Positions 25,350-34,648 of a stretch of DNA of 64,000 nt are shown here, in pieces. Position 1 is the first letter of the stretch, and each line of letters opens with the position of its first letter. Position numbers and translations under genes: made by a program. The DNA is from Cruoricaptor ignavus. GTDB taxonomy: Bacteria > Bacteroidota > Bacteroidia > Flavobacteriales > Weeksellaceae. The stretch covers positions 248,001 through 312,000 of the forward strand of contig NZ_FQYI01000002.1 of the NCBI RefSeq assembly GCF_900141665.1, written 5' to 3'. The notes beneath the pieces are model-generated. The model was not told where the DNA came from. It saw only the letters and a list, made by a program, of their open reading frames with translations, and did not search any database.

Positions 25350-26813
25350 TTATTTTAAAAAATTCAGATTAACATTGTTTTTTTTAAGAGATTCGTTCTC
25401 GGCAGCGAGTTCGTAAGGAGTTTCTCCGAATTCTGTCTGGGCGGACTTATCGGCGCCCATTGTCAGGAGAGATTTCATCAGTGTATCATCCGCGGAAAGC
25501 ATTGCAGCACGGTGTAGCGGCGTATAACCTTCCTTATTTTTTTGGTTAATATCCGCCTCGAAAGTGCTGACTTTTCCCAAAAGTGCAGGGTCATTCTTCG
25601 CGATGGCGATGTGGTACGCATTACTTCCATCTCCTTGTACCGCGGCCAAGTTAAGTCCCGCTTTTTGAAGTATTTTTAATTTCTTGTCAAAATCGCCGGC
25701 AGTCTTGCTGCTGTAAGAATTGATAAGATAATAGAGCGCGTTTTTCCCCTGGTTGTCGGCTGCCTTTACATCGGCACCTTTACTGAGGGCAAGCTCAAGA
25801 ACTTCGGGAGAAGCTTTGGCTGCGGCATTCAGCAGCACCGTTGTGCCATTTTTACTCTGGTTATTGATGTTTTGGGCATTTTCAAAAAAATACCCGGCGA
25901 CGGATGCATCGGTTGCACGGCCTGCCAATATCACGGGCGTATCTCCGGCGGTATTTGGCAAATCAAGGCTTAGACCTTTGGAAACGAGGAACTTCACAGC
26001 ATCCAGAGATCCTTTTTTTGAAGCAATCAAATGGAGAGCGGTATTACCATCGCTATCGGCCATTTTCGGATTAAGTTTCAGATCATTAATCAAAAACTTA
26101 AAAACTTCTTCAGACACAGGCGCAGCCCTTGTCCCTGCGGCTGCATAAAGTATGGCGTGTTCTGTTGGCTTTGCTCCCTTCTTCAGCAATTTTTTTAAAA
26201 ATTCTACATCACCGCTCCGCGCTGCATAATCAAACACCGTGGCTCCGCTATGGTCTTTATCATTGAGGCTCAAGCCTTTTGAAAGCAGGTAATCGGTTTT
26301 CTTAAAATTTTTATCATTGGCCACCGCCAGCATCAGTAGTGTGGCTCCGTTTTCCTCCCTTTCCGCAGGCTTGTATCCAGCCTTGAAGAAGGCTTCGGCA
26401 ATGGCTTCCTCTGCCCTGCCCGTAAGCCCAAAGCCAAGCGGCGTAAGCCCGTGCGAATCTACAAGGCGGATATCCGCACCCTTACGGATTGCTTCTTCCA
26501 CCGCAGGCGTGTTTCCGGAGAATGCGAGCCAATGCAGGTAGTTTGCATTATGATGCAGGATCTTATCCACAGAGTTGCCGGGCTGGCTCATCAGAAAAAT
26601 CACAACCTCCGGTGCTGCGCCATTCATCGCGGAAACCGCTACCGGATCGAAGCCGTTATCTGATAACTCCGAGGGCGAATTGCCTTCATTAATAACTGCT
26701 TTCACTGAAGCTAAATCTGGATTAGACTTCCAGAAATTTTGGTCTAAAAGCTTATTCTGAGCCCCTACTGATGAAGCAAACATCAAGAAAGCTGCCCGAA
26801 ACCATAGTTTCAT
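25350..26813 (-). CDS. Secreted ankyrin-repeat protein of the flavinylation operon
   Basis: A 487-residue exported protein with a signal peptide (MKLWFRAAFLMFASSVGAQ), followed almost entirely by ankyrin repeats of about 33 residues. Clear units contain NGATLLMLAVANDK, DSDGNTALHLIASKKG, TAGDTPVILAGR, KNGTTVLLNAAAK and KEGYTPLHRAAMLS. Ankyrin repeats bind proteins, so it may scaffold periplasmic redox partners; this is an inference. It is the first gene of the operon and its stop adjoins the DUF2271 start. The open frame extends to 26852, but the ATG at 26813 gives the signal peptide and lies after the -7 box. Confidence 0.88.
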   Translation of the reverse strand: MKLWFRAAFLMFASSVGAQNKLLDQNFWKSNPDLASVKAVINEGNSPSELSDNGFDPVAVSAMNGAAPEVVIFLMSQPGNSVDKILHHNANYLHWLAFSGNTPAVEEAIRKGADIRLVDSHGLTPLGFGLTGRAEEAIAEAFFKAGYKPAEREENGATLLMLAVANDKNFKKTDYLLSKGLSLNDKDHSGATVFDYAARSGDVEFLKKLLKKGAKPTEHAILYAAAGTRAAPVSEEVFKFLINDLKLNPKMADSDGNTALHLIASKKGSLDAVKFLVSKGLSLDLPNTAGDTPVILAGRATDASVAGYFFENAQNINNQSKNGTTVLLNAAAKASPEVLELALSKGADVKAADNQGKNALYYLINSYSSKTAGDFDKKLKILQKAGLNLAAVQGDGSNAYHIAIAKNDPALLGKVSTFEADINQKNKEGYTPLHRAAMLSADDTLMKSLLTMGADKSAQTEFGETPYELAAENESLKKNNVNLNFLK

Positions 26814-26824
26814 TTTATTTAGAT

Positions 26825-26836
26825 TAATTATAATTA
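26825..26836. promoter_or_regulatory. Perfect 12-base palindrome in the leader of the flavinylation operon
   Basis: TAATTATAATTA is exactly self-complementary and sits between the -7 box and the ankyrin ATG, where a bound repressor would block transcription. It is short and all A/T, so it may be chance. Similarity to a Fur box is weak. Confidence 0.25.
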
Positions 26837-26839
26837 GTG

Positions 26840-26847
26840 CAAAGCTA
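26840..26847 (-). promoter_or_regulatory. -7 promoter box (TAGCTTTG) for the flavinylation operon
   Basis: TAnnTTTG match on the minus strand, 26 bases before the ankyrin ATG. Confidence 0.5.
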
Positions 26848-26940
26848 CACAATTATATTTTTTTCCAAACAAAAAAGAGCATTTATTTATAATTAAAAAT
26901 TGTTGAGTAAAAATTGACAGCAAAATAAAGTTCAATTCAT

Positions 26941-26948
26941 TAAATTTG
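26941..26948 (+). promoter_or_regulatory. -7 promoter box (TAAATTTG) for alaS
   Basis: Exact TAnnTTTG match 17 bases before the alaS ATG. A TTGACA-like word lies about 24 bases upstream. It probably also drives the DUF5686 and ftsK genes. Confidence 0.55.
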
Positions 26949-26965
26949 CGGATTAGCATACCATA

Positions 26966-29623
26966 ATGACTTCAAACGAAATACGCCGAAAGTTTTTAGA
27001 ATTCTTCGAAAGCAAGCAGCACCAAATAGTACCTTCCGCTCCCATTGTGCTGAAGGACGACCCAACTTTGATGTTTTCAAATTCAGGGATGACGCAGTTT
27101 AAGGATTACTTCCTTGGCTACCGTGAACCCAAATCTCCAAGGATTGCCGATACACAGAAATGCCTTCGCGTTTCCGGAAAGCATAACGACCTGGATGATG
27201 TGGGCAGGGATACCTACCACCACACAATGTTTGAAATGCTGGGCAACTGGTCCTTCGGCGATTATTTTAAGGAAGAGGCTATCGCTTTTGCGTGGGAACT
27301 TCTCACGGAAGTTTACGGCTTAAAGCCTGAAAATCTGTTCGTTACAATTTTTGAAGGCGATGCCTCGGAAAATTTGGAAAGAGATAATGATGCGTATAAT
27401 TTCTGGAAAAAGCACATATCGGAAGACCGGATTTTGAACGGAAATAAGAAGGATAATTTCTGGGAAATGGGTGAAAGCGGACCTTGCGGACCTTGCTCCG
27501 AAATTCACATCGACCTTCGTTCTGATGCGGAGAAAGCGCAAATTCCCGGCAAAGATTTGGTGAACCAGGATCATCCACAGGTTGTGGAAATCTGGAACCT
27601 GGTTTTTATGGAATTCAACCGGAAGGCTGATGGCTCGCTGGAAAAACTGCCGAAGCAGAATGTGGATACAGGGATGGGCTTTGAGCGGCTCTGTATGGCG
27701 CTTCAGCAGAAATCCTCCAATTACGATACCGATGTCTTCACACCGCTAATTGCCAAAGTGGAAGAAATTTCCGGCAGGAAATATGAAGGCAAAATGGATG
27801 ATGAGAGGGACATTGCAATCCGTGTGGTGGTGGATCACATCAGGGCGGTTTCCTTTGCAATTGCCGATGGACAGCTGCCTTCCAACAGCGGTGCAGGCTA
27901 TGTAATCCGCAGGATTCTTCGCCGCGCCATTTCCTATGCCTACCGTTTTCTCGGGATGAAGGAAGCCTTTCTGCATCAATTAGTTAGCGTTCTTAAAAAT
28001 CAGATGGGAGAATTTTTCCCAGAAATTTTCAAGCAGGAAAATTTGGTAACAGAAGTTATCAGGGAAGAAGAAAATGCGTTCCTTCGCACCATTGAACACG
28101 GGCTTTCCCGATTGGATGCTATTGTAAATGACACGATTTCCCGAAACGAAAAAACATTGGCAGGTGCAGAAGTTTTCGAGCTTTACGACACCTATGGTTT
28201 CCCAGCGGATTTGTCGAGAATCATCGCTGAAGAAAAAAATCTAAGCGTGGATGAGGCTGGTTTTGAAGAGGAAATGCAGAAGCAGAAAGATCGCTCGAAG
28301 AAATCTTCCGCGCAGAAAATTTACGATTGGGTGGTTCTGGAAGAAAAGCCAGAAAGCTTTGTAGGTTACGATAAGACGGCGACGCCAACCTACATCACCA
28401 GATACCGGAAAATTGAAAATAAGGACGGTGAGTTTTTCCAAATCGTGCTGAGCGAAACGCCCTTCTATGCTGAAGGCGGCGGCCAAATCGGCGATAAAGG
28501 CGTGCTGATCCCAAGCTATGCCAAAGGTTTTGACATTTCCAACCCGGAAATTTTCAATTGGGAAAAATCCGACGAAGTGCTGGAAATCCTGGATACAAAA
28601 AAGGAAAACAACCTGATATATTCCCTGATAAATGAGCTGCCGAAAGATGCCGGCGCAGTTTTCTACGCCAAGGTAAATGCCGATGAACGGCGCAATACGC
28701 AGGGCAACCATTCCGTGACGCACCTTCTGCACGAAGCTTTGCGCGAAGTTTTGGGCACCCATGTGGAACAGAAAGGCTCATTCGTTGGACCGGATTATCT
28801 TCGATTCGATTTCTCGCATTTCGCGAAAATGACGGATGAAGAACTTGCCTTGGTGGAGCAGAAAGTGAACGAGAAAATCCGGCAGAATATTCCGCTGGAA
28901 GAGTTCAGAAATATACCGATTCAGGAAGCGCTGGACAAAGGTGCGATGGCACTTTTCGGCGAGAAGTATGGCGATAATGTCAGGATGATTCAATTCGGCA
29001 CTTCGCGCGAACTTTGCGGCGGTACGCACGCCAAAAGCACCGGTGAAATCGGGCATTTCAGGATTTCTTCGGAATCTTCTGCGGCGGCAGGAATCCGCAG
29101 GATTGAAGCAATTTCCGGCGATAAATCTCTGGAATATTTTAAAAATCTGGAAAATCAGTTTGCCGGGCTTTCGCAACTTTTGAAAACGAAGGATTTGGCA
29201 AGATCTGTCGAAAAATTAATCAACGAAAATGCAGCGTTGAAAGCTGAGATAGAAACGCTGAAAAAGGCTTCGGCAAAAGGTGAAACCGAAAACTGGAAGA
29301 ATGAATTTACCGAAAAAAATTCGCACCAACTTCTCGTGAAAAAAACTTCACTGGATGCAGCAAGCGTGAAGGACATCGTTTTTCAGCTGAAAAAAGAAAT
29401 TCCGAAATCTGTAATCGTGATAATTTCTGATGCCAATGATAAGCCGATGATAACGGTGGGTGTTTCGCAAGACATTGAAAATCAATTCAATGCAGGCAGC
29501 ATCGTAAAAGATTTGGCAAAGGAAATTAATGGTGGTGGCGGTGGAAATCCCGGTTTTGCAACTGCTGGCGGAAAAAATCTGCAGGGCATAGATGCGGCGG
29601 TTAAAAAGGCGCAGAACATTTAA
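26966..29623 (+). CDS. alaS: Alanine--tRNA ligase
   Basis: Charges tRNA-Ala. The 885-residue protein has the class II catalytic core (KFLEFFESKQHQIVPSAPIV, FSNSGMTQFKDYFLG, KCLRVSGKHNDLDDVGRDTYHHTMFEMLGNWSFGDYF), the GGGQIGDKG segment, and an editing domain with HSVTHLLHEAL plus the second zinc-ligand set CGGTH. The C-terminal C-Ala domain has a glycine run (GGGGGNPGFATAGG). The gene heads a run with a DUF5686 protein (20-base gap) and ftsK. Confidence 0.98.
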   Translation: MTSNEIRRKFLEFFESKQHQIVPSAPIVLKDDPTLMFSNSGMTQFKDYFLGYREPKSPRIADTQKCLRVSGKHNDLDDVGRDTYHHTMFEMLGNWSFGDYFKEEAIAFAWELLTEVYGLKPENLFVTIFEGDASENLERDNDAYNFWKKHISEDRILNGNKKDNFWEMGESGPCGPCSEIHIDLRSDAEKAQIPGKDLVNQDHPQVVEIWNLVFMEFNRKADGSLEKLPKQNVDTGMGFERLCMALQQKSSNYDTDVFTPLIAKVEEISGRKYEGKMDDERDIAIRVVVDHIRAVSFAIADGQLPSNSGAGYVIRRILRRAISYAYRFLGMKEAFLHQLVSVLKNQMGEFFPEIFKQENLVTEVIREEENAFLRTIEHGLSRLDAIVNDTISRNEKTLAGAEVFELYDTYGFPADLSRIIAEEKNLSVDEAGFEEEMQKQKDRSKKSSAQKIYDWVVLEEKPESFVGYDKTATPTYITRYRKIENKDGEFFQIVLSETPFYAEGGGQIGDKGVLIPSYAKGFDISNPEIFNWEKSDEVLEILDTKKENNLIYSLINELPKDAGAVFYAKVNADERRNTQGNHSVTHLLHEALREVLGTHVEQKGSFVGPDYLRFDFSHFAKMTDEELALVEQKVNEKIRQNIPLEEFRNIPIQEALDKGAMALFGEKYGDNVRMIQFGTSRELCGGTHAKSTGEIGHFRISSESSAAAGIRRIEAISGDKSLEYFKNLENQFAGLSQLLKTKDLARSVEKLINENAALKAEIETLKKASAKGETENWKNEFTEKNSHQLLVKKTSLDAASVKDIVFQLKKEIPKSVIVIISDANDKPMITVGVSQDIENQFNAGSIVKDLAKEINGGGGGNPGFATAGGKNLQGIDAAVKKAQNI

Positions 29624-29643
29624 CAAAAGAACTTTCGACAAAT

Positions 29644-32061
29644 ATGAAAAAAATAAGCATCCTCCTATTCCTTCTGATTTTTGCGGCAATTTCTGCGCAA
29701 TCCAAAATCGTGGTGAGGGAAACCGGCACGGCAAAGCCGATAGCTGGCGCACAGATAAAATGTGGCAGAACGCTGCTGGCAACCACTGACGAAAACGGCG
29801 TGGCGAACTTCCGCACGAAGTGCAAAAAGGTGGATATCTCTGCGAAAGGCTACGATGAGGACGAAGCCCTGACGGACAAGATGATGGAAATTGCGCTGGC
29901 AAGAACGAGCGAAGGAACCAAGGGCATCAAGGGCATCGTGCTGCAGGATAAAAGCGACCCGAGAGCTTTGGCAATCCTGAAAAAAGTGAACGAAAACTAT
30001 GCGCAGAATTCGCCGAACAGCCTGGATTCTTACACCTTTAAATCTTACGAAAAACTCAGCTTTGATTATGATGAGGACAGCATCAAGGCTTACCAAAAAC
30101 AGGTGGACATCAAGCTGGATTCGCTGAAAGATTTGCCGAAAAAACCTGAGCCGAAAAAAGCGAACCGCTTTGATTCTGTGCAGATTATGAAGATGTCGGC
30201 AGAAAGCCAGCTCTTCATTTGGGAAAGGGCGAAGGAATATCTTTACTCGCAAAAGCGCGGCGAAAAAATTAATATTATTGATAACAAAGTTTCGGGCTTC
30301 CAGGAGCCGATTTACGAACTGATAATGGCGCGAAGCAATAGAACAGAGCAGCCCAAGGAAATTCGCGAAGAAAACCGCAGCCTTTACAGATTTTTCCTGA
30401 CGGATTCGATTGAAATAGACGGCAGGAAAAATTTCGTGATAAGATTCCGCCACACAGATTATAAGGAAGCGAGAGAAAGCCGCCGGTTTAACGGCTACAT
30501 TTATGTGGATGCGGAAACCTTTGCGCTGAAAAAAATCGAGACCAATTCCAAAGTAAAAAGCGAAGGAACGATGGTGAGCATCTGGAAACCAATTAACGGG
30601 AAATGGTTTCTAGAACAGGAATACGCTAAAATGCGTGCATTTGGCATTGACCTGAACGATGAAAAAAAATACAATAATCCGAACAAGAAATTCGGCGTTT
30701 ACGCTTACCTCACGGTGAAGAATTACGACTTTGAAACGCCAATTCCTGCGGAAAGGGAAAACGAATTCAAAGGCTACACGGTGGAAGTTAAAAACTCCGA
30801 CGGCACACTGCTGGAGCAATACAGAACGGAGCCTTTAACTGAAAGAGAATCAATGGCTTACGATGCTGCAGAAACACTGAGCAAGCAATATAAAATAGAA
30901 TCGAGAAGCCGGATTCTTACGGATTTGCTTCGCGGAAGATACAGGCTTGGCATCGTGGATTTTGATTTGGCGAAACTTGCCGGCTACAATCTTTATGAAG
31001 GCTTCAGGCTTGGCATTGGCGCTAAACTCAACGAGAAATTCCACCGCTACATTTCGCCGGATGCGTACATAGCCTACGGCTTCAAAGACCGCGGCTTTAA
31101 ATATGGTGTGGGAGCAGATTTCCGTACTACGCTGGAAAAAAACTCGATTTTCCGCGCGGAAATTTATGACGATGTTTCTACGGCGGGAAAATTCAGCGAG
31201 GAATTCTGGAATTTCCGGATGCAGCTTTTAAATGGCGGAATTTCCTTTAACAACGACCGATTTTACAACTACCGCGGTTTCAAGATTTCGTACGAAAACG
31301 ATTTGCTGAACAGCCTTTCGGCGAGAATTGCGGTGCGCCACGATAAAGAGCGCGCGGAATTTCCGTATGAATTCAACAATCTTGGAAATAAATTTGATAA
31401 CACCGCGCTGAAATTCACGCTGAAATACGCGCCAAACTCCAAGAACATCATGACGCCTTCCGGAAAATACACCTATTCATCGGACAATCCGGAATATTAT
31501 TTCAACATTGAAATCGGGCAGAAAATCTTGGGCGGCGATTTGAGCTATACAAGAATCGACCTGATGACCAACCATAGTTTCAAGACTAAGATCGGGACTA
31601 CGGGCATAAGACTTTTTGGCGGGATGTCTACCGGCGATGTGCCGATTTGGCATAATTTCCAAATGAATGGCCTGGGTTCCGGAAAGCCAGACAAATTTAA
31701 GTTCAACCTCACTTCCTACCTTGGTTTTGCGACGATGGAATCTGGGAAATATTACAACGATAAGCTTGCCGGCTACTATTTTCAGCACGAGATTCCGTGG
31801 TATTTCAAAAGCTTCGGCAGAAATACTTCCAATTTCAACCTGATCTACCGCGGGACAATCGGCGATATGAAGCACCCGGAATATCACGATTTTGAATTTG
31901 AAAAAATGAATAAGCTATACCAGGAAGTTGGCTTGGAATGGGTGGGCTTCCTCAGCACACGGTTTAATCTGGGCTTTTTCTACAGGCTTGGTCATTATCA
32001 AACGGATAAATTTTCCGAGAACTTTGCCGTGCAGTTCAAATTGAAATTTTTAGGTTATTAG
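29644..32061 (+). CDS. DUF5686 / carboxypeptidase-like regulatory domain outer-membrane protein
   Basis: An 805-residue exported protein with a signal peptide (from MKKISILLFLL to ISAQ). Residues about 20-90 are a carboxypeptidase-regulatory-like (CarboxypepD_reg) beta-sandwich. The rest is DUF5686: a periplasmic region with a charged linker (LKDLPKKPEPKK), then a C-terminal beta-barrel with alternating aromatic strands ending in KFLGY, an outer-membrane insertion-type ending. The family is widespread in Bacteroidota; no activity has been established that I can name. It sits between alaS and ftsK on the same strand. Confidence 0.82.
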   Translation: MKKISILLFLLIFAAISAQSKIVVRETGTAKPIAGAQIKCGRTLLATTDENGVANFRTKCKKVDISAKGYDEDEALTDKMMEIALARTSEGTKGIKGIVLQDKSDPRALAILKKVNENYAQNSPNSLDSYTFKSYEKLSFDYDEDSIKAYQKQVDIKLDSLKDLPKKPEPKKANRFDSVQIMKMSAESQLFIWERAKEYLYSQKRGEKINIIDNKVSGFQEPIYELIMARSNRTEQPKEIREENRSLYRFFLTDSIEIDGRKNFVIRFRHTDYKEARESRRFNGYIYVDAETFALKKIETNSKVKSEGTMVSIWKPINGKWFLEQEYAKMRAFGIDLNDEKKYNNPNKKFGVYAYLTVKNYDFETPIPAERENEFKGYTVEVKNSDGTLLEQYRTEPLTERESMAYDAAETLSKQYKIESRSRILTDLLRGRYRLGIVDFDLAKLAGYNLYEGFRLGIGAKLNEKFHRYISPDAYIAYGFKDRGFKYGVGADFRTTLEKNSIFRAEIYDDVSTAGKFSEEFWNFRMQLLNGGISFNNDRFYNYRGFKISYENDLLNSLSARIAVRHDKERAEFPYEFNNLGNKFDNTALKFTLKYAPNSKNIMTPSGKYTYSSDNPEYYFNIEIGQKILGGDLSYTRIDLMTNHSFKTKIGTTGIRLFGGMSTGDVPIWHNFQMNGLGSGKPDKFKFNLTSYLGFATMESGKYYNDKLAGYYFQHEIPWYFKSFGRNTSNFNLIYRGTIGDMKHPEYHDFEFEKMNKLYQEVGLEWVGFLSTRFNLGFFYRLGHYQTDKFSENFAVQFKLKFLGY

Positions 32062-32098
32062 AGGCGTTGGCATTACTGCGCTAAAGCATTTTGTGAGA

Positions 32099-34648
32099 AT
32101 GACAAACACTGAACAACAGATAAAAAACCCGAAAACCACCAAATCTCTTAGCAAATGGCGTATCAGCCTTGGCCTTTTCCTGCTCTTCCTCTCGGCGGTG
32201 CTGGTGATTGCCTTCACTTCCTACCTTTTGTCCTGGCGTGCTGACCAAAGCCAGGCAGGAAGAATCTTGGATAAAAGCGTAAAATCCAGCAACCTTTTCG
32301 GGAAAGTTGGCGATTGGCTTGGCAATGTTTTTATCTTCGAAAGCCTGGGCATCGCAGCGTACATCATCCCTTTCCTCTTTATTATGGTGGGAACCATCGT
32401 GCTGAAAAAGCGGTATTTCAAGCCGTGGAAAACCATAGGCCATTCGCTGTTTTTCATTTGCTGGCTGCCGATTTTTATGGGTGCCATCACCAAAGGCGAA
32501 GGCGTTCTCAGCGGCGTGTACGGTTTTCAGATTATGGATTTCCTGCGCTCTGCAATTGGCTGGTTTGGTTTGTGGATGGTACTTTTGGCAAGCATCGCGC
32601 TGTATTTTATTTTGGAATTCAATATGAGACCATCTGCGATTAAAGCTAGGTGGCAGGGCATTTCGCAAAAACTTCAGAGCCAAAAACCTGATTCCGAAGA
32701 AGATTTCATTTCGGATGAAGAGATGAAGGATATGCTTCACGATGGCAACGAAATTCAACACTTGGAAAAAACTGAAAATCAAGAAGTTAAGAAAGAAAAT
32801 CCAACTTTTGAGCAAATTGAAATTAGCCTAAATTCTAAGCAGGAAATTTCCAACGATGAAAAACCGCAAGGTTTTGAGACGATACAAACACCGAACAGAA
32901 CTTCCTTTGCCACAGGAAATTCTTCCGATGATTTCCCTTCGGAACTTTCTGAAAATGAAGGCGATAGCTCAGCTATTACGCTGAACCTGAACGGTTTTGG
33001 CGGTGAGATAAAGCCTGCGGTTTCTTCCAGAAATTCTTCACCGAAAAACAATCTGGACGACATTGAAATCAATGTAGAAGTGGCGGAAACCAAGGATGAT
33101 GCCGATGAAATCGACATAAAATCGAAAGAGCTTGTGGAAAAGCACGGGCTTTACGACCATACTTTGGAACTCGGAAATTTCCAAATGCCGCCGATTGATT
33201 TGCTGAAAGATTACGGCAACGAAGAAATCCACATCAATAAGGACGAACTTGAAGAAAATAAGGAGCGGATTATCAGCCTGCTGAAGAATTTCAATGTGGG
33301 CATCGCACAAATCAAGGCAACCATCGGGCCTACAGTTACGCTTTACGAAATCGTTCCAGAGGCAGGAATCCGTGTTTCGGCCATCAAGAAATTGCAGGAT
33401 GATATTGCGCTGAACCTTTCGGCATTAGGCATCAGAATCATCGCACCGATGCCAGGAAAAGGAACCATCGGGATTGAAGTGCCGCGCCAAAATCCTACGA
33501 TGGTTTCGATGCGCTCTGTGATTTCTTCACAAAAATTCCAAAATACCGAAATGGATTTGCCGGTAGTTTTCGGGAAAACGATTTCCAACGACATCTTTAT
33601 GGCAGACCTTGCCAAGATGCCGCACCTTCTGATGGCTGGTACTACAGGTATGGGTAAATCCGTAGGAATCAATGCGATACTCACTTCCCTGCTGTACAAA
33701 AAACATCCGAGCGAACTGAAATTCGTAATGATTGATCCGAAAAAAGTGGAACTTACGCTTTATTCAAAAATCGAGCGGCACTATCTTGCGAAACTTCCTG
33801 ATGCTGAAGATGCGATAATCACTGATAATCAGAAAGTTATAAACACGCTGAATTCACTTTGTGTGGAAATGGACCAGCGCTACGAACTGCTGAAAAACGC
33901 CTTCTGCCGAAACCTGAAGGAATATAACCGGAAATTTACCGAGCGCAAACTCAATCCGGAAAACGGCCACCGCTACTTGCCTTACATCGTTTTGGTGGTG
34001 GATGAATTTGCCGATTTGATAATGACGGCGGGCAAGGAAGTAGAGCACCCGATTGCTCGCTTGGCACAATTGGCAAGGGCTGTAGGAATTCACTTAATCG
34101 TGGCAACGCAGCGGCCTTCTGTGAATGTGATTACCGGGATGATTAAGGCTAACTTTCCTGCCAGAGCAGCTTTCCGAGTAATTTCCAGCGTGGATTCTAG
34201 AACGATTATCGATTCACCGGGTGCAGATCAGCTCATCGGAAAAGGCGATATGCTGTATTTCAACGGCAACGAAATTACGAGGCTGCAGTGCGCTTTCGTG
34301 GATACGCCTGAAGTGGAACGCATCGTGGATTTCATCGGTGCGCAGAAAGGCTATCCTTCGGCGTTCATTCTGCCGGAGGTTCCAGGAGAAGAAACTACGG
34401 CAGGAAGTTTTGACCCGAACGAAAGGGATGCGCTTTTTGAGGAAGCAGCGCGAATTATCGTGGGTACGCAGCAAGGTTCCACATCTATGCTGCAGCGCCA
34501 GCTGAAATTGGGTTACAACCGCGCAGGCCGCATCATCGATCAGCTGGAAGCCAGCGGAATTGTAGGAAGTTTCAACGGCGCAAAAGCCCGTGAGGTTTTA
34601 ATCACGGACCTTAACGCGCTTGAAAATTATCTCGAAACTTTGAAGTAA
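32099..34648 (+). CDS. ftsK: DNA translocase FtsK
   Basis: Septum-located motor that pumps DNA and activates XerCD dimer resolution at division. It has 849 residues from the ATG at 32099; a GTG two codons earlier is possible. Four membrane helices lie in the first ~185 residues. A long acidic linker follows (to about residue 370). The motor has Walker A (GTTGMGKS, about residue 514) and Walker B (IVLVVDEFADL), and a C-terminal winged-helix gamma domain (STSMLQRQLKLGYNRAGRIIDQLEASGIVG) that reads KOPS-type sequences. The stop is directly adjacent to the S9 gene's stop on the other strand. Confidence 0.96.
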   Translation: MTNTEQQIKNPKTTKSLSKWRISLGLFLLFLSAVLVIAFTSYLLSWRADQSQAGRILDKSVKSSNLFGKVGDWLGNVFIFESLGIAAYIIPFLFIMVGTIVLKKRYFKPWKTIGHSLFFICWLPIFMGAITKGEGVLSGVYGFQIMDFLRSAIGWFGLWMVLLASIALYFILEFNMRPSAIKARWQGISQKLQSQKPDSEEDFISDEEMKDMLHDGNEIQHLEKTENQEVKKENPTFEQIEISLNSKQEISNDEKPQGFETIQTPNRTSFATGNSSDDFPSELSENEGDSSAITLNLNGFGGEIKPAVSSRNSSPKNNLDDIEINVEVAETKDDADEIDIKSKELVEKHGLYDHTLELGNFQMPPIDLLKDYGNEEIHINKDELEENKERIISLLKNFNVGIAQIKATIGPTVTLYEIVPEAGIRVSAIKKLQDDIALNLSALGIRIIAPMPGKGTIGIEVPRQNPTMVSMRSVISSQKFQNTEMDLPVVFGKTISNDIFMADLAKMPHLLMAGTTGMGKSVGINAILTSLLYKKHPSELKFVMIDPKKVELTLYSKIERHYLAKLPDAEDAIITDNQKVINTLNSLCVEMDQRYELLKNAFCRNLKEYNRKFTERKLNPENGHRYLPYIVLVVDEFADLIMTAGKEVEHPIARLAQLARAVGIHLIVATQRPSVNVITGMIKANFPARAAFRVISSVDSRTIIDSPGADQLIGKGDMLYFNGNEITRLQCAFVDTPEVERIVDFIGAQKGYPSAFILPEVPGEETTAGSFDPNERDALFEEAARIIVGTQQGSTSMLQRQLKLGYNRAGRIIDQLEASGIVGSFNGAKAREVLITDLNALENYLETLK

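Noticed and set aside
26821-26850. Fur box before the flavinylation operon
   Set aside because: Only the A/T palindrome TAATTATAATTA is present, without the G/C positions of a Fur box; kept only as a weak possible operator.
29665-30453. Minus-strand open frame of 262 codons
   Set aside because: Antisense to the DUF5686 protein, no known domain and no promoter.
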